Part shown: positions 1-10,656 of the stretch, piece after piece
How the letters are laid out: each line of letters starts with the position of its first letter
How positions within the stretch are numbered: position 1 is the first letter of the stretch
Assembly (NCBI RefSeq): GCF_040459645.1
Contig: NZ_JARVHQ010000001.1
Span: 1-64,000, forward strand
Direction of reading: 5' to 3'
DNA: 64,000 bases
DNA from: Bacillus cereus group sp. RP43
GTDB lineage: Bacteria; Bacillota; Bacilli; Bacillales; Bacillaceae_G
Notes under the pieces: model-generated
What the model saw: the letters and a program-made list of their open reading frames with translations, nothing else
The model's database searches: none
What the model was told of the DNA's origin: nothing
Position numbers and translations under genes: made by a program

Positions 1-357
1 ATCTAAACCATTTAAGTTGAACTCTGATTTTCCAGATTTTATTTTTGTCATAAAATGATTTTCTACAGAAATTTCGACAGTTTCTTTAGGTAATTTTTTT
101 ACGATTTCACTAAAATACTTTGCTTGTAAAATAATACTTCCTGATTGTTCAATTTCCACAATTTCTTTTCCAGCATCTTCGACTGGGATAAATGATTCGA
201 TAGAGATGTCTGCATCACTACCTGTTAAAGTAACTCCTTCTTCATTTGCTACAACTTTAATCCCTGTAAGAATTGGAATTGTTGTACGAGAAGAAACTGC
301 CTTCATTACATCTTGTACACTTCTTACAAGATAGTCTTTTTGTATTGTAAAACGCAT
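1..357 (-). CDS. dnaN: DNA polymerase III beta clamp (N-terminal part, cut by window edge)
   Basis: Sliding clamp that tethers DNA polymerase III to the template. The 119 visible codons begin MRFTIQKDYLV and continue through a typical first clamp domain (SRTTIPILTGI, then LTGSDADISIESF). The rest lies beyond base 1. The ATG at 357 is preceded by GGAGG. It lies downstream of dnaA on the same strand, the normal Bacillus dnaA-dnaN order, with an oriC segment between the two genes. Identification rests on sequence similarity and position; both agree. Confidence 0.96.
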   Translation of the reverse strand, partial: MRFTIQKDYLVRSVQDVMKAVSSRTTIPILTGIKVVANEEGVTLTGSDADISIESFIPVEDAGKEIVEIEQSGSIILQAKYFSEIVKKLPKETVEISVENHFMTKIKSGKSEFNLNGLD

Positions 358-539
358 AACGAAAAACCTCCGGTAAGTATAAGATTTTATTTATTTAATA
401 AAGATAAAAAAGTAGTAGTAATAGTACTAGGTCTTGTGGATATGTGGATAACCCTGTTTAAAGATGTAAAAACAGTCTATCTACATGTGGATAGACTGTG
501 CGTAAAATAAGCTAAGTTATTCACACTATTCAGCTACTA
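358..539 (-). other. oriC: oriC, dnaA-dnaN intergenic part with unwinding element
   Basis: Two overlapping DnaA boxes, TGTGGATAT (435-443) and TGTGGATAA (443-451), sit beside a run of TAG/TAC/TAT triplets (about 411-430, minus strand). Next comes an almost pure A/T stretch (about 378-410). This box, triplet, AT-rich order matches the known Bacillus unwinding region with DnaA-trio elements. A 10-bp inverted repeat (472-481 and 490-499) contains a third box-like sequence, TGTGGATAG. Boxes and repeat are seen directly; the unwinding role is inferred from B. subtilis. Confidence 0.85.
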
Positions 540-1880
540 CTATTTTAAAATATCCTTAATTTCTTCAACGTGTTTTTGTAATTGAGTATCCGTTTTTAAT
601 AGCTTCGAAATTTTTTCGTGAGCATGGATTACTGTTGTATGATCGCGGCCACCAAATTCTTCACCTATTTTTGGCAAAGATGAGTCCGTAAGTTCACGTG
701 ATAAATACATCGCAATTTGGCGAGGGAATGCAACGGATTTTGTCCGTTTTTTTGCTTTGAAATCTTCTAATTTTACTTGATAGACGCCCCCAACAGCTTT
801 TTGAATATCAGAAATAGAAATAATTCTAGGTATAGAGTTTGGAATAATATTTTTCAGCGCTTCAGCCGCTAAATCAGCATTCATATCTTTATTAATTAAA
901 GATGAATAAGCTACAACTCGAATAAGTGCACCCTCTAGTTCACGAATATTTGAATCGATTTGATTTGCGATATAAAGCATAACTTCATTTGGTATATCAA
1001 GACCTTCTGCTTTTGCTTTTTTACGTAAAATTGCGATTCTAGTTTCTAGATCTGGTGGCGTAATGTCCGTAATTAACCCCCATTCAAAGCGAGAACGAAG
1101 GCGATCTTCTAAAGTTGGGATTTCTTTTGGTGGTCTATCGCTTGAAATCACAATTTGTTTACTTTCTTCATGTAACGCATTAAATGTATGGAAAAACTCT
1201 TCCTGTGTTTGTTCTTTTCCAGCAAGAAATTGAATATCATCTATTAATAAGACATCTACATTACGATATTTATTACGAAAATCGACAGCTTTATTATCAC
1301 GAATTGAGTTAATAAATTCATTTGTAAATTTTTCAGATGATAAATATACAACTTTTGCATTCGGGTTGTGTTCAATTACATAATGCCCAATTGCGTGCAT
1401 TAAATGTGTTTTTCCAAGTCCAACGCCCCCGTAAATAAAGAGCGGATTATAGGCTTTAGCTGGTGCCTCAGCTACAGCTAAAGAAGCAGCATGTGCAAAA
1501 CGATTACCAGAGCCAATAACAAATGTATCAAATGTATATTTTGGGTTTAACATACTCTGTGGTAAGTGATTAGACTCATCATGTGCGTGTTTTTGCTTAA
1601 CAGAAGGGAGATCTATATCCTCTTCTGCCTGACTTTGGGGAATAATAAAACGAATAGCTAGTTTTGCCCCTGTTAAATCATAAAGTGTTTCGGAGATTAG
1701 TTCCGAATAATGAGATTCTAGCCAGTCACGAGCAAATTCATTTGGAGCTGTAATAGTTAATACATCTTTTTTCAAGTTATGAGCAGTTGTTGATTTTAAC
1801 CAGGTTTCATAACTTGGCTTGCTTACCTTTTTTTCTAATTCTTTTAAGGCATTATTCCATAAATCAGAGATATTTTCCAA
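540..1880 (-). CDS. dnaA: Chromosomal replication initiator DnaA
   Basis: AAA+ ATPase that binds DnaA boxes and melts oriC. Visible parts: N-terminal interaction domain ([14 protein letters not shown]), a short polar linker, Walker [16 protein letters not shown], Walker [10 protein letters not shown], and the C-terminal DNA-binding signature [15 protein letters not shown]. The start chosen is TTG at 1880, with AAAGGAGGG just upstream. This gives 446 residues, the usual Bacillus length. A longer open frame upstream has no family similarity and was ignored. DnaA boxes on both sides make autoregulation likely. Confidence 0.97.
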   Translation of the reverse strand: MENISDLWNNALKELEKKVSKPSYETWLKSTTAHNLKKDVLTITAPNEFARDWLESHYSELISETLYDLTGAKLAIRFIIPQSQAEEDIDLPSVKQKHAHDESNHLPQSMLNPKYTFDTFVIGSGNRFAHAASLAVAEAPAKAYNPLFIYGGVGLGKTHLMHAIGHYVIEHNPNAKVVYLSSEKFTNEFINSIRDNKAVDFRNKYRNVDVLLIDDIQFLAGKEQTQEEFFHTFNALHEESKQIVISSDRPPKEIPTLEDRLRSRFEWGLITDITPPDLETRIAILRKKAKAEGLDIPNEVMLYIANQIDSNIRELEGALIRVVAYSSLINKDMNADLAAEALKNIIPNSIPRIISISDIQKAVGGVYQVKLEDFKAKKRTKSVAFPRQIAMYLSRELTDSSLPKIGEEFGGRDHTTVIHAHEKISKLLKTDTQLQKHVEEIKDILK

Positions 1881-1937
1881 AGGTGTCCCTCCTTTACAAA
1901 GATGGTAAAAGAATAAGGTTGCGCAACAATTGTACAA

Positions 1938-2360
1938 CCTGTAAATATTTTTAATGCATATTTATACGAAACGTATTTTAAAATATAAAAACGTCGTTAG
2001 TATCCGAGATAGAGTTTTCGACAAAAAAACAAATGTGGACAACTATTTACCCACATGTGATTTAAACTATCCACATGTTATGCACAAATTGTGGATAAAA
2101 TAAAGGTGTGGAAAACTTATTCAAAGTGAAAACACAACTATAATATCAAAAAAAAGCAGCTATAGCAATGAATTTAAGAAAGTTATCCACAAAATCAATA
2201 CCTTGTGGAATAAACTTGTCCACAATACGATATACTGTGTAAAAGTAAAAAAAGAGTTTGTGGATACAAAAAAGAGAAAATATATTTATCCACAAGGAAA
2301 TGTAGGGACTGTGAAAAAGTGTGTGAATAGGTTAAAAACGAATATTTGATGAAAATTTCG
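1938..2360. other. oriC: oriC, rpmH-dnaA intergenic DnaA-box region
   Basis: This 560-bp gene-free stretch holds many DnaA boxes: TTATCCACA at 2183-2191 and 2286-2294, TGTGGATAA at 2090-2098, and near matches CTATCCACA 2067-2075, TTACCCACA 2047-2055, TTGTCCACA 2216-2224 and TGTGGACAA 2034-2042. Boxes occur in both orientations and the region is very AT-rich. In B. subtilis the equivalent part forms the upstream half of a bipartite origin and contains the dnaA promoter. No gene was seen here. Confidence 0.88.
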
Positions 2361-2367
2361 AGAACCA

Positions 2368-2397
2368 TTGACATTTTCCTATTTGATTTACTATAAT
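2368..2397 (+). promoter_or_regulatory. SigA-type promoter of rpmH-rnpA
   Basis: TTGACA at 2368-2373 and TATAAT at 2392-2397 are separated by 18 bp and lie about 45 bp before the rpmH start. Both hexamers are perfect, as expected for a highly expressed ribosomal protein gene. Confidence 0.85.
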
Positions 2398-2443
2398 TTA
2401 TTAGACTGTCTTTAACAGATATTCCTCAGGGAGGTGTCATATA

Positions 2444-2578
2444 ATGAAAAGAACTTACCAACCAAATAAACGTAAGCGCAGCAAAGTACATGGTTTCCGC
2501 AGCCGTATGAGCACAGCAAACGGACGTAAAGTGCTAGCAGCTCGTCGTCGTAAAGGAAGAAAAGTATTATCTGCGTAG
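2444..2578 (+). CDS. rpmH: Ribosomal protein L34
   Basis: Forty-four residues beginning [14 protein letters not shown] and ending GRKVLSA, the full normal length of bacterial L34, very rich in Arg and Lys. It is a small late-assembled protein of the 50S subunit. The start has GGGAGGTG upstream. It heads the conserved rpmH-rnpA-yidC-jag order next to oriC. An intrinsic terminator begins at its stop codon, so rnpA is probably reached mainly by read-through. Confidence 0.98.
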   Translation: MKRTYQPNKRKRSKVHGFRSRMSTANGRKVLAARRRKGRKVLSA

Positions 2579-2606
2579 ACCACTGATCGTTCAGTGGTCT
2601 TTTTTT
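2578..2606 (+). terminator. Intrinsic terminator between rpmH and rnpA
   Basis: GACCACTGA (2578-2586) pairs with TCAGTGGTC (2591-2599), followed by seven T. It probably lowers rnpA expression relative to L34. Confidence 0.85.
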
Positions 2607-2654
2607 CTAATAATAATGAGTTTCCGCTGATGAAATACAGGAGTGTCAATTGAT

Positions 2655-3002
2655 ATGAAGAAAAAAAACCGTATAAAAAAGAATGATGAATTCCAGGCCG
2701 TTTTCCAAAAAGGACAATCGAATGCCAATCGCCAGTTTGTTGTATACAAATTAGATAAAGAAAAACAGCCGCATTTTCGCATTGGTCTTTCTGTTAGTAA
2801 GAAAATAGGAAATGCAGTAGTTCGTAATCGAATTAAGCGTATGATTCGCCAATCGATTATAGAATTAAAAGATGAGATAGATTCTGGAAAAGATTTTGTT
2901 ATAATAGCAAGGAAGCCTTGTGCAGAGATGACATATGAAGAGTTAAAGAAAAGCTTAATTCATGTCTTTAAACGCTCTGGTATGAAAAGAATAAAAAAGT
3001 AG
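2655..3002 (+). CDS. rnpA: Ribonuclease P protein component
   Basis: Basic protein subunit of RNase P, which matures tRNA 5' ends together with the rnpB RNA. It has 115 residues and the family signature [10 protein letters not shown], followed by [21 protein letters not shown] at 2655 was chosen. An in-frame GTG at 2643 overlaps the AGGAG ribosome binding site and cannot use it. It follows rpmH and its terminator and precedes yidC by about 50 bp. Confidence 0.96.
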   Translation: MKKKNRIKKNDEFQAVFQKGQSNANRQFVVYKLDKEKQPHFRIGLSVSKKIGNAVVRNRIKRMIRQSIIELKDEIDSGKDFVIIARKPCAEMTYEELKKSLIHVFKRSGMKRIKK

Positions 3003-3054
3003 CGTAAGGAAATGAATTACACTATATACATACCGAAACAAGGAGGAGCAGGCT

Positions 3055-3822
3055 TTGAAAAAGAAAATAGGTTTATTAGCCATGGTTATTATGCTAATGG
3101 CAATTGCTACCGGCTGTAGTGAAACAAATCAACCGATTACACCGAAAAGCACTGGGATTTGGAATGAATATTTCGTATACCCGCTTTCTCAGTTAATCAC
3201 GTATTTTGCAAATTTATTTGGTAGTAATTACGGTTTAGCAATCGTTGTTACAACTCTTATCATTCGTTTTGCATTATTACCATTAATGATTAAACAAACG
3301 AAGAGTACGAAAGCAATGCAGGCGTTACAACCAGAAATGGTGAAATTAAAAGAAAAGTACAGCTCAAAAGATCAAGCAACACAACAAAAATTACAACAAG
3401 AAATGATGCAGTTGTATCAAAAAAATGGTGTAAATCCATTAGCAGGATGTTTACCAATATTTGTTCAGATGCCTATCCTATTCGCTTTTTATCATGCGAT
3501 TATGAGAACATCAGAAATTAGTAAACATACATTTTTATGGTTTGATTTAGGACAGGCAGATCCTTACTATATCCTTCCAATTGTTGCTGCTATTACGACG
3601 TTTATTCAGCAAAAGCTTGCAATGGCAGGAACGGCTGGACAAAATCCGCAAATGGCAATGATGATTTGGCTTATGCCAATTATGATTTTAGTCTTTGCAA
3701 TTAACTTCCCAGCAGCACTATCATTGTACTGGGTAGTTGGTAATATCTTTGGTATCGCTCAAATGTATATGATCAAAGGGCCTGAGATTAAGGCTAGTAA
3801 GGCAGGAGGATCAAGCAAGTGA
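3055..3822 (+). CDS. yidC: Membrane protein insertase YidC/SpoIIIJ (lipoprotein form)
   Basis: YidC/Oxa1 insertase of 255 residues that helps membrane proteins fold and, in Bacillus, supports sporulation. The signal peptide ends in a lipobox (ATGC at about residues 18-21), so the mature protein is lipid anchored. The Oxa1 core follows, with hydrophobic segments and a conserved [15 protein letters not shown] stretch. TTG at 3055 has AGGAGGAG upstream. The gene overlaps jag by 4 bp, implying translational coupling. Confidence 0.95.
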   Translation: MKKKIGLLAMVIMLMAIATGCSETNQPITPKSTGIWNEYFVYPLSQLITYFANLFGSNYGLAIVVTTLIIRFALLPLMIKQTKSTKAMQALQPEMVKLKEKYSSKDQATQQKLQQEMMQLYQKNGVNPLAGCLPIFVQMPILFAFYHAIMRTSEISKHTFLWFDLGQADPYYILPIVAAITTFIQQKLAMAGTAGQNPQMAMMIWLMPIMILVFAINFPAALSLYWVVGNIFGIAQMYMIKGPEIKASKAGGSSK

Positions 3823-4436
3823 GTATAATTACTGCTAAAGGACAAACAGTCGAGCTGGCAGTACAAGATGCTTTAAGACAATTAAATGCTTCGAAAGATC
3901 GAGTAGATATAAAAATTATCGATGAGGGTAAGAGGGGATTCCTAGGTTTATTTGGGAATCGCCCCGCTGTAGTAGAAGTTGTATTGAAAAAAGATCCAAT
4001 CCAAGAATGTGAAGAATATTTAAAAAATGTTATTCAAAATATGGGTGTGGAAGTTGAGATTAGAAAAATTGTAAAAGGACGCGAAGTTGAATTTACAATT
4101 TATGGTGATAATATTGGTGTTTTAATTGGCAAAAGAGGTAATACATTGAATTCTTTACAGTATTTAACAAAACTTGTTGCGAATCGTAATACAAAGCAAT
4201 ATATTGGTATTACACTGGATGCTGAAAACTATCGTAGTAAAAGAAAAAATACGTTAGAATCTCTTTCTTATCGATTAGCAAAGCAAGTAGTGAGTACGAA
4301 AAAAAGAGTTGTTCTAGAACCAATGCCTTCTTTCGAACGAAAAATTATTCACCAAGCATTATCTAATCATCAAAATATCATTACAACTTCTGAAGGGAAA
4401 GAACCACATCGGTATGTTGTAATATCTTCCAAGTGA
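3819..4436 (+). CDS. jag: RNA-binding protein Jag/KhpB (Jag_N, KH, R3H)
   Basis: SpoIIIJ-associated protein of 205 residues. The N-terminal Jag_N domain occupies about 1-50, a KH domain surrounds [16 protein letters not shown] (about 102-117), and an R3H domain lies at about 140-205 ([11 protein letters not shown], then EPHRYVVI). The KH GxxG is present as GKRG. GTG at 3819 overlaps the yidC stop. Family members bind RNA and influence cell elongation and division in Gram-positives. The domain assignment is firm; the targets are not known. Confidence 0.95.
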   Translation: MSIITAKGQTVELAVQDALRQLNASKDRVDIKIIDEGKRGFLGLFGNRPAVVEVVLKKDPIQECEEYLKNVIQNMGVEVEIRKIVKGREVEFTIYGDNIGVLIGKRGNTLNSLQYLTKLVANRNTKQYIGITLDAENYRSKRKNTLESLSYRLAKQVVSTKKRVVLEPMPSFERKIIHQALSNHQNIITTSEGKEPHRYVVISSK

Positions 4437-4466
4437 CCGGTTACTCAATTGAGTGCCGGTTTTTTT
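4436..4466 (+). terminator. Intrinsic terminator after jag
   Basis: ACCGG...ACTCAATTGAGT...CCGGT stem immediately followed by seven T; it begins at the jag stop codon and ends the rpmH-jag unit. Confidence 0.75.
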
Positions 4467-4480
4467 GAGGCGAAAATAAA

Positions 4481-4536
4481 TGTGGATAACTAAAAAACAC
4501 TAAACTTATCCACTGTGAATAAGTTTAGTGTTTTTT
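4481..4536 (+). other. DnaA boxes and long hairpin between jag and mnmE
   Basis: TGTGGATAA at 4481-4489 is a perfect DnaA box. An 18-bp perfect stem follows (4492-4509 with 4519-4536), ending in six T. Its loop region carries a second box-like TTATCCACT (4506-4514). The hairpin could be a second terminator. With the box it forms a small satellite of oriC about 2 kb away. Sequence is seen directly; any binding by DnaA is inference. Confidence 0.55.
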
Positions 4537-4663
4537 ACATAAGGACATAATAAAATGAGTTATTATTCTTTTGTAGATAGGTTCGTTATGGTATCCTAAT
4601 AATTTAGTGACGGAAAAAAATCATGTTGAAATAGAGATAAATAAGCAAGTGAGGTGAAAGGAC

Positions 4664-6040
4664 ATGGAATTTGATACAATTGCCGCAATTTCCACAGCAC
4701 TTGGGGAAGGTGCAATTGCCATTGTTCGAGTAAGTGGGGATGATGCGATTGAGAAAGTCAATCGTATTTTTAAAGGGAAGGATTTAACACAGGTTTCTTC
4801 TCATACAATTCATTATGGTCATATTGTCGATTTAGATACAAATCAAGTTATTGAAGAAGTTATGGTGTCTATTATGCGTGCACCAAGGACTTTTACGCGT
4901 GAAAATATAGTAGAAATTAACTGTCATGGTGGACTTGTTTCGGTAAATAAAGTATTACAGCTTATTTTAGCACAAGGAGTACGACTAGCAGAGCCTGGTG
5001 AATTTACAAAACGTGCTTTTTTAAATGGACGTATTGATTTGTCACAAGCAGAAGCTGTTATGGACTTAATCCGTGCGAAAACGGATCGTGCTATGAATGT
5101 AGCGATTAACCAAATGGAAGGACGATTATCTAAATTAATCGGCTATTTGCGTCAAGAAATATTAGAAACATTAGCTCATATTGAGGTGAATATAGATTAC
5201 CCGGAATATGATGATGTGGAAGAGATGACGCATAATATTTTAATTGAGAAAGCTACACATGTCCGTGCTGAAATTAAAAAGATATTAGAAACATCGAAGC
5301 AAGGAAAGATTTTACGTGAAGGTATTTCTACCGCGATTATCGGTAGACCTAACGTTGGGAAATCATCGCTATTAAATAGTCTTGTTCAGGAGAAAAAGGC
5401 AATTGTAACTGATATTGCAGGAACAACTCGTGATGTTATTGAAGAGTACGTTAATGTGCGTGGTGTACCACTTAAACTTATAGATACAGCCGGAATTCGT
5501 GAAACGGAAGATGTTGTTGAACGAATTGGTGTAGAGCGTTCAAAAGAAATGATGAGCCAAGCAGACTTAGTGTTAGTTGTAGTTAACTATAGTGAGGCTT
5601 TAACAAATGAAGATGAGGATCTATTCCGCGCTGTACAAGGAAAAGATTTCATTGTCATTGTAAATAAGACAGATTTACCGCAAGAAATTGATATGGAACG
5701 TGTTACAGATTTAGCGGTAGGCAATCGTGTTATTACAACATCTCTAATTGAGGAGAAAGGAATAGATGAGCTTGAAAAGGCAATAGCTGATTTATTCTTT
5801 GAAGGAACAATTGATTCTGCGGATATGACATATGTGTCTAATGTGAGACATATCGGATTATTAACACAAGCAGGAAAAACAATTAGTGATGCAATTGAAG
5901 CAATAGAAAATGGTGTTCCGATTGATATGGTTCAAATTGATTTAACAAGAACGTGGGAAATACTTGGTGAAATTACTGGTGATACTGTCCATGAAAGCCT
6001 AATTGACCAATTGTTCTCTCAATTTTGTTTAGGAAAATAA
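4664..6040 (+). CDS. mnmE: tRNA modification GTPase MnmE (TrmE)
   Basis: GTPase that works with MnmG to place the cmnm5 group on wobble U34 of certain tRNAs. It has 458 residues: N-terminal tetrahydrofolate-binding domain, helical domain, and an inserted G domain with GRPNVGKSS (near residue 226), [15 protein letters not shown] and NKTD. The C-terminal FCLGK carries the catalytic Cys of the family. Adjacent to its partner mnmG, as usual. The SD is GAGGTGAAAGG. Confidence 0.97.
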   Translation: MEFDTIAAISTALGEGAIAIVRVSGDDAIEKVNRIFKGKDLTQVSSHTIHYGHIVDLDTNQVIEEVMVSIMRAPRTFTRENIVEINCHGGLVSVNKVLQLILAQGVRLAEPGEFTKRAFLNGRIDLSQAEAVMDLIRAKTDRAMNVAINQMEGRLSKLIGYLRQEILETLAHIEVNIDYPEYDDVEEMTHNILIEKATHVRAEIKKILETSKQGKILREGISTAIIGRPNVGKSSLLNSLVQEKKAIVTDIAGTTRDVIEEYVNVRGVPLKLIDTAGIRETEDVVERIGVERSKEMMSQADLVLVVVNYSEALTNEDEDLFRAVQGKDFIVIVNKTDLPQEIDMERVTDLAVGNRVITTSLIEEKGIDELEKAIADLFFEGTIDSADMTYVSNVRHIGLLTQAGKTISDAIEAIENGVPIDMVQIDLTRTWEILGEITGDTVHESLIDQLFSQFCLGK

Positions 6041-6057
6041 AGTGAAACTTTAATCAG
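6038..6057. repeat. 20-bp sequence shared with 48318-48337
   Basis: TAAAGTGAAACTTTAATCAG here is the exact reverse complement of 48318-48337. It starts on the mnmE stop codon and occupies part of the mnmE-mnmG gap. It may be a fragment of a dispersed B. cereus-group intergenic repeat; the family name cannot be assigned from this window. Confidence 0.5.
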
Positions 6058-6098
6058 AGATGCTTTAGCGAGATAGAGGTTATTAGGAGGAATAAACA

Positions 6099-7988
6099 AT
6101 GGGATACAATGCCGGTTCATACGATGTCATAGTGATCGGTGCAGGTCATGCAGGATGTGAAGCTGGTCTTGCAGCAGCACGAATGGGCTCAAAAACATTA
6201 ATGTTAACAATTAACTTAGATATGGTAGCGTTCATGCCATGTAACCCTTCTGTTGGTGGACCAGCAAAAGGGATTGTTGTTCGTGAAATTGATGCATTAG
6301 GCGGAGAAATGGGACGCAATATTGATAAAACACATATTCAAATGCGTATGTTAAATACGGGTAAAGGACCGGCTGTACGCGCGCTTCGTGCACAAGCTGA
6401 TAAATTCTCTTACCAGCATGAGTTAAAGAAAACAATTGAAGAGACACCAAACTTAACGTTGTTTCAAGGTCTGGTAGAGCGTTTAATTGTTGAAGATGGT
6501 GTATGTAAAGGGGTAATTACACAAGCTGGTGCTGAATACACAGCGAAAACAGTTGTAATTACAACGGGAACATTTTTACGTGGTGAGATTATTATGGGAG
6601 ATTTAAAATATTCAAGTGGTCCAAATAATCAGCAACCATCTATTACGTTATCTGAACACTTAGAGGAACTTGGTTTTGATCTTGTTAGATTTAAAACAGG
6701 TACACCTCCGCGTGTAAACAGCAATACAATTGATTATAGTAAAACAGAAATCCAACCAGGTGATGATAAGCCACGTGCTTTCTCTTTTGAAACGACAAAA
6801 TTTATTATGGATCAAATTCCATGTTGGTTAACATATACAAGTACAGAAACACATCGTTTAATAGATGAAAACTTACATCGCTCAGCTATGTATTCTGGTA
6901 TGATTAAAGGAACAGGGCCTAGATATTGCCCTTCGATTGAAGACAAGGTAGTAAGATTTAATGATAAACCACGTCATCAAATTTTCTTAGAGCCAGAAGG
7001 ACGTAATACGCAAGAAGTATATGTACAAGGTTTATCGACGAGCTTACCAGAAGATGTACAGCGTGCAATGCTTAGAACAATTCCTGGCCTGGAAAATGTT
7101 GAAATGATGCGTACGGGTTATGCAATTGAATATGATGCAATTGTACCAACGCAATTATGGCCAACACTTGAAACGAAAAATATTAAAAATTTATATACAG
7201 CAGGACAAATTAATGGAACTTCTGGTTACGAAGAAGCGGCAGGACAAGGACTTATGGCTGGAATTAATGCAGCGTGTCGTTCTTTAGGTAAAAAAGAAGT
7301 TATTTTAGGTCGCGCCGATGCATATATTGGTGTCTTAATTGATGATCTTGTAACAAAAGGCACAAATGAACCATACCGTTTATTAACGTCTCGTGCAGAA
7401 TATCGTTTATTATTACGTCATGATAATGCAGATCTTCGTCTAACTGAGGTTGGGCGTGAAATTGGTTTAATTAAAGAAGATCGTTATGAGAGATTTACAA
7501 ATAAAAAACTACAAATTGAACAGGAAAAGGAACGTTTAAGCAGCATTATTATTAAACCACGTCCTGAAGTTCAAGAATTAATTCGCAATATTGGCGGAAG
7601 TGAATTGAAAGATGGAATACGCGCAAGTGACTTATTACGTCGTCCAGAGATGACATATGAGCATATCCATCTTTTAGTACCAAGTGAATTAGAATTAAAT
7701 GATGAAATTACAGAACAAGTTGAAATTCAGATTAAGTACGAAGGATATATCGAGAAATCTTTACAGCAAGTAGAGCGTATGAAGAAAATGGAAAACAAAA
7801 AAATCCCTGTGGATATTGATTATGATGCGATTTCTAGCCTTGCCTCAGAAGCGAGACAGAAATTAAAAGATGTTCGTCCACTTTCGATGGGGCAAGCTTC
7901 ACGTATTTCTGGTGTAAACCCAGCTGATGTTTCCATTTTACTTATTTACATTGAACAAGGAAAAATTGCACGAGTATCGAACCAATAA
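6099..7988 (+). CDS. mnmG: tRNA uridine-5-carboxymethylaminomethyl modification enzyme MnmG (GidA)
   Basis: FAD-dependent partner of MnmE in U34 tRNA modification, 629 residues. The dinucleotide-binding motif [12 protein letters not shown] lies near the N-terminus; [12 protein letters not shown] and the later [12 protein letters not shown] region are family signatures. The helical MnmE-binding C-terminal domain is complete. The start ATG has AGGAGG about 8 bp upstream. It probably shares a transcript with mnmE and rsmG. Confidence 0.97.
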   Translation: MGYNAGSYDVIVIGAGHAGCEAGLAAARMGSKTLMLTINLDMVAFMPCNPSVGGPAKGIVVREIDALGGEMGRNIDKTHIQMRMLNTGKGPAVRALRAQADKFSYQHELKKTIEETPNLTLFQGLVERLIVEDGVCKGVITQAGAEYTAKTVVITTGTFLRGEIIMGDLKYSSGPNNQQPSITLSEHLEELGFDLVRFKTGTPPRVNSNTIDYSKTEIQPGDDKPRAFSFETTKFIMDQIPCWLTYTSTETHRLIDENLHRSAMYSGMIKGTGPRYCPSIEDKVVRFNDKPRHQIFLEPEGRNTQEVYVQGLSTSLPEDVQRAMLRTIPGLENVEMMRTGYAIEYDAIVPTQLWPTLETKNIKNLYTAGQINGTSGYEEAAGQGLMAGINAACRSLGKKEVILGRADAYIGVLIDDLVTKGTNEPYRLLTSRAEYRLLLRHDNADLRLTEVGREIGLIKEDRYERFTNKKLQIEQEKERLSSIIIKPRPEVQELIRNIGGSELKDGIRASDLLRRPEMTYEHIHLLVPSELELNDEITEQVEIQIKYEGYIEKSLQQVERMKKMENKKIPVDIDYDAISSLASEARQKLKDVRPLSMGQASRISGVNPADVSILLIYIEQGKIARVSNQ

Positions 7989-8010
7989 TATAGTAAGGAG
8001 ACATTGCTAG

Positions 8011-8730
8011 ATGAACATAGAACAATTTCAATCTATGCTGGAAGAGAAGGGTATTTCCCTCTCTTCTAGACAGTTAGAGCAGTTCGAAATCTACTTTGAA
8101 ACGTTAGTAGAGTGGAATGAAAAAATGAACTTAACGGCTATTACGGAGAAAGAAGAAGTATACTTAAAGCACTTTTTTGATTCTGTTACAGCGGCTTTTT
8201 ATTATGATTTTTCGAAACCATTTTCTATTTGTGATGTTGGAGCAGGAGCTGGATTCCCAAGTATCCCTTTAAAAATCTGTTTCCCGCACTTAAAAGTAAC
8301 AATTGTTGATTCATTACAAAAACGTATTAATTTCTTAAACCACTTAGCGCAAAAGTTAGAATTAAGTGACGTTGCATTTTGTCATGATCGTGCTGAAACA
8401 TTTGGTAAAAAAGAAGGTGTACGTGAAGTATACGATATTGTAATGGCACGTGCAGTTGCACGTCTTTCTGTATTAAGTGAGCTATGTTTACCACTTGTAA
8501 AAGTAGGGGGAACATTCATTGCAATGAAAGGTGCAGCAGCGAACGAAGAAATCGAGAATGGCAAATATGCTTTAGAGGTACTTGGCGGAGAATTAAAAGA
8601 AATGTTTACGTTCCAATTACCGTTTGAAGAAAGTGAGCGTAATATTTTATTAATCGAGAAAAAGCGCAAGACACCAAAGAAATATCCACGCAAACCGGGA
8701 ACGCCCAATAAATTACCTATTGAAAAATAA
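8011..8730 (+). CDS. rsmG: 16S rRNA m7G527 methyltransferase RsmG (GidB)
   Basis: SAM-dependent methyltransferase acting on G527 of 16S rRNA; its loss is known to give low-level streptomycin resistance in other bacteria. It has 239 residues. The SAM-binding motif [15 protein letters not shown] and the [12 protein letters not shown] region are typical. The C-terminus is a Lys/Pro-rich tail. It follows mnmG by 22 bp with AAGGAG upstream, so the two are very likely cotranscribed. Confidence 0.96.
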   Translation: MNIEQFQSMLEEKGISLSSRQLEQFEIYFETLVEWNEKMNLTAITEKEEVYLKHFFDSVTAAFYYDFSKPFSICDVGAGAGFPSIPLKICFPHLKVTIVDSLQKRINFLNHLAQKLELSDVAFCHDRAETFGKKEGVREVYDIVMARAVARLSVLSELCLPLVKVGGTFIAMKGAAANEEIENGKYALEVLGGELKEMFTFQLPFEESERNILLIEKKRKTPKKYPRKPGTPNKLPIEK

Positions 8731-8835
8731 ATCTTATTAGACGTAAGATTAAATTATATAAATGAAAACGTAAATGTTTCATAGGAAACATTTTATGTAG
8801 AACAGTCAATAGGCCTAAAAGGTGGTGGAATATGT

Positions 8836-9708
8836 ATGAAAAATACGTTTTCTCGTTTATTTGGCTTTGGAGATAAAGAGAGCGAATTCGAATTACAAGA
8901 CGAAAGCCATGAAGAAATAGAGAAAAAGGTATATGAAGAAATACAGGAAATTCCGATAGTGAACATTACCCCTAACCGTTATCAACCACGAACAGTTTTT
9001 GATGATGCACGTATTGAGGAGCTAGCATTAACGATTCGTACTCACGGGCTTATCCAGCCGATTGTTGTGAGACAATATGAGGATGATAAGTACGAGATTA
9101 TTGCCGGGGAAAGGCGTTTCCGAGCAGCAACAAAATTAGGGTGGGAAAAAGTTCCTGCAATAATAAAGAATTTAAATGATACTGAGACAGCTTCTGTAGC
9201 GTTAATTGAAAATTTGCAGCGTGAGGAATTAACAGCAATTGAGGAAGCTGTGGCGTATCAAAAGCTGATTGAGTTACATAATTTAACACAAGAAGCATTG
9301 GCACAACGACTTGGAAAAGGACAATCGACAGTCGCAAATAAATTGCGATTATTAAAGTTGCCTGAAGAAATCAAAAGTGCATTATTAGAAAAAAGTATTA
9401 CAGAACGGCATGCTCGCGCCCTTATTCCTTTGAAAAATGAGGAATTACAACTGAAGGTTTTACAAGAGATTGTGGAGAAGCAATTGAATGTAAAGCAAAC
9501 AGAAGAACGAATTGCAAAGTTACTAGAAGAAGTAAAACCAAAGCGCAAAGCGAAGCAAAAAGCAGTAAGTCGAGATGCGAGAATTGCTATGAACACAATT
9601 AGACAATCATTACAAATGGTTGCTAACAGTGGTTTGAATGTTAATTCTGCAGAAGAAGAGTTTGATGAATACTATCAAATTACGATTAAAATTCCGAAGA
9701 AAAAATAA
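8836..9708 (+). CDS. noc: Nucleoid occlusion protein Noc
   Basis: ParB-family DNA-binding protein that prevents Z-ring assembly over the nucleoid. It has 290 residues. The N-terminus ([15 protein letters not shown]) is the short amphipathic membrane-contact segment known from B. subtilis Noc. Next come the ParB CTPase motifs ([14 protein letters not shown], then [16 protein letters not shown]) and a helix-turn-helix ([23 protein letters not shown]). Its position between rsmG and soj matches other Bacillus. A candidate binding site lies inside the soj gene (10198-10211). Confidence 0.95.
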   Translation: MKNTFSRLFGFGDKESEFELQDESHEEIEKKVYEEIQEIPIVNITPNRYQPRTVFDDARIEELALTIRTHGLIQPIVVRQYEDDKYEIIAGERRFRAATKLGWEKVPAIIKNLNDTETASVALIENLQREELTAIEEAVAYQKLIELHNLTQEALAQRLGKGQSTVANKLRLLKLPEEIKSALLEKSITERHARALIPLKNEELQLKVLQEIVEKQLNVKQTEERIAKLLEEVKPKRKAKQKAVSRDARIAMNTIRQSLQMVANSGLNVNSAEEEFDEYYQITIKIPKKK

Positions 9709-9717
9709 TTACGTGCT

Positions 9718-9750
9718 AGAGACCTTATCCTATTGGAGAGGTCTCTTTTA
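9718..9750 (+). terminator. Intrinsic terminator after noc
   Basis: AGAGACCT (9718-9725) pairs with AGGTCTCT (9739-9746), followed by a short T run; it separates noc from soj-spo0J. Confidence 0.8.
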
Positions 9751-9894
9751 CTATATTTTCTTGTTAAAGCAAGAAGGAGTTTAGAAATAAATTTTGAAGT
9801 TTAATAAGGACGTAAAAGAAAAACTTTTATTTCATGTTACAATAAACATAATTATTTCTAGAATAAGAAAGAAAGGTTGAAAGTAGGTGACATC

Positions 9895-10656
9895 ATGGGA
9901 AAAATCATTGCTATTGCTAATCAAAAAGGCGGTGTTGGAAAAACAACAACATCCGTTAATTTAGGGGCTGGATTGGCACAAGTAGGAAAAAAAGTCCTTC
10001 TCGTAGATATTGATGCTCAAGGAAATGCAACGACTGGTGTAGGAATTGAAAAGTCTGAATTAGATCAATGTATTTATAATGTTCTTGTAGAAGATGCAGA
10101 TGTTCAAGGCGCTATACGGAAAACCGCAACTGAAAACTTAGATGTTCTACCCGCTACAATTCAATTGGCTGGTGCTGAAATTGAATTGGTACCAACCATT
10201 TCCCGGGAAGTACGCTTGCAAAGAGCATTACAGCCAATTCGTGATGAATATGAGTATATTATTATTGACTGTCCCCCATCCTTAGGGTTATTAACGATTA
10301 ATGCATTAACAGCAGCAGATTCTGTTATTATTCCTGTACAGTGTGAATATTACGCGCTGGAAGGGTTAAGTCAGCTATTAAATACAGTTCGACTTGTGCA
10401 AAAGCATTTAAATAAAAATTTAGCAATTCAAGGTGTATTGTTAACGATGTTGGATGCTCGTACAAATTTAGGAATTCAAGTTATAGATGAAGTGAAAAAA
10501 TACTTTAGAGATAAAGTATATCGTTCGATTATTCCTCGTAATGTTCGCTTAAGTGAGGCACCAAGTCATGGAAAACCAATTATGCAGTATGACGCTAAAT
10601 CAAGAGGAGCAGAAGTGTATTTAGATTTAGCAGAGGAAGTGATTGCAGGTGGCTAA
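9895..10656 (+). CDS. soj: Chromosome partitioning ATPase Soj (ParA)
   Basis: Deviant Walker-type ATPase acting with Spo0J in chromosome segregation and in control of DnaA. It has 253 residues. The motif [17 protein letters not shown] holds both signature lysines; [10 protein letters not shown] and [13 protein letters not shown] follow. ATG at 9895 was chosen: it gives the B. subtilis length and has AGGTG close upstream. An upstream in-frame TTG would add six residues. Overlaps spo0J by 8 bp. Its coding sequence contains a near-consensus Noc site. Confidence 0.97.
   Translation: MGKIIAIANQKGGVGKTTTSVNLGAGLAQVGKKVLLVDIDAQGNATTGVGIEKSELDQCIYNVLVEDADVQGAIRKTATENLDVLPATIQLAGAEIELVPTISREVRLQRALQPIRDEYEYIIIDCPPSLGLLTINALTAADSVIIPVQCEYYALEGLSQLLNTVRLVQKHLNKNLAIQGVLLTMLDARTNLGIQVIDEVKKYFRDKVYRSIIPRNVRLSEAPSHGKPIMQYDAKSRGAEVYLDLAEEVIAGG
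10198..10211. promoter_or_regulatory. Candidate Noc-binding site inside soj
   Basis: ATTTCCCGGGAAGT differs at one base from the published B. subtilis Noc consensus ATTTCCCGGGAAAT. It uses the CGG Arg codon, rare in this AT-rich genome. One occurrence is seen; binding is inferred. Confidence 0.6.

Noticed and set aside
313..510. 65-codon plus-strand frame over the dnaN start and oriC
   Set aside because: It runs through the AT-rich unwinding element and the DnaA boxes and has no ribosome binding site.
2455..2649. Frame antisense to rpmH
   Set aside because: Arg/Leu-rich complement of the basic L34 gene, a frequent false call; no SD.
8382..8708. 108-codon frame antisense to rsmG
   Set aside because: Complement of a firmly identified methyltransferase gene; no start signals.
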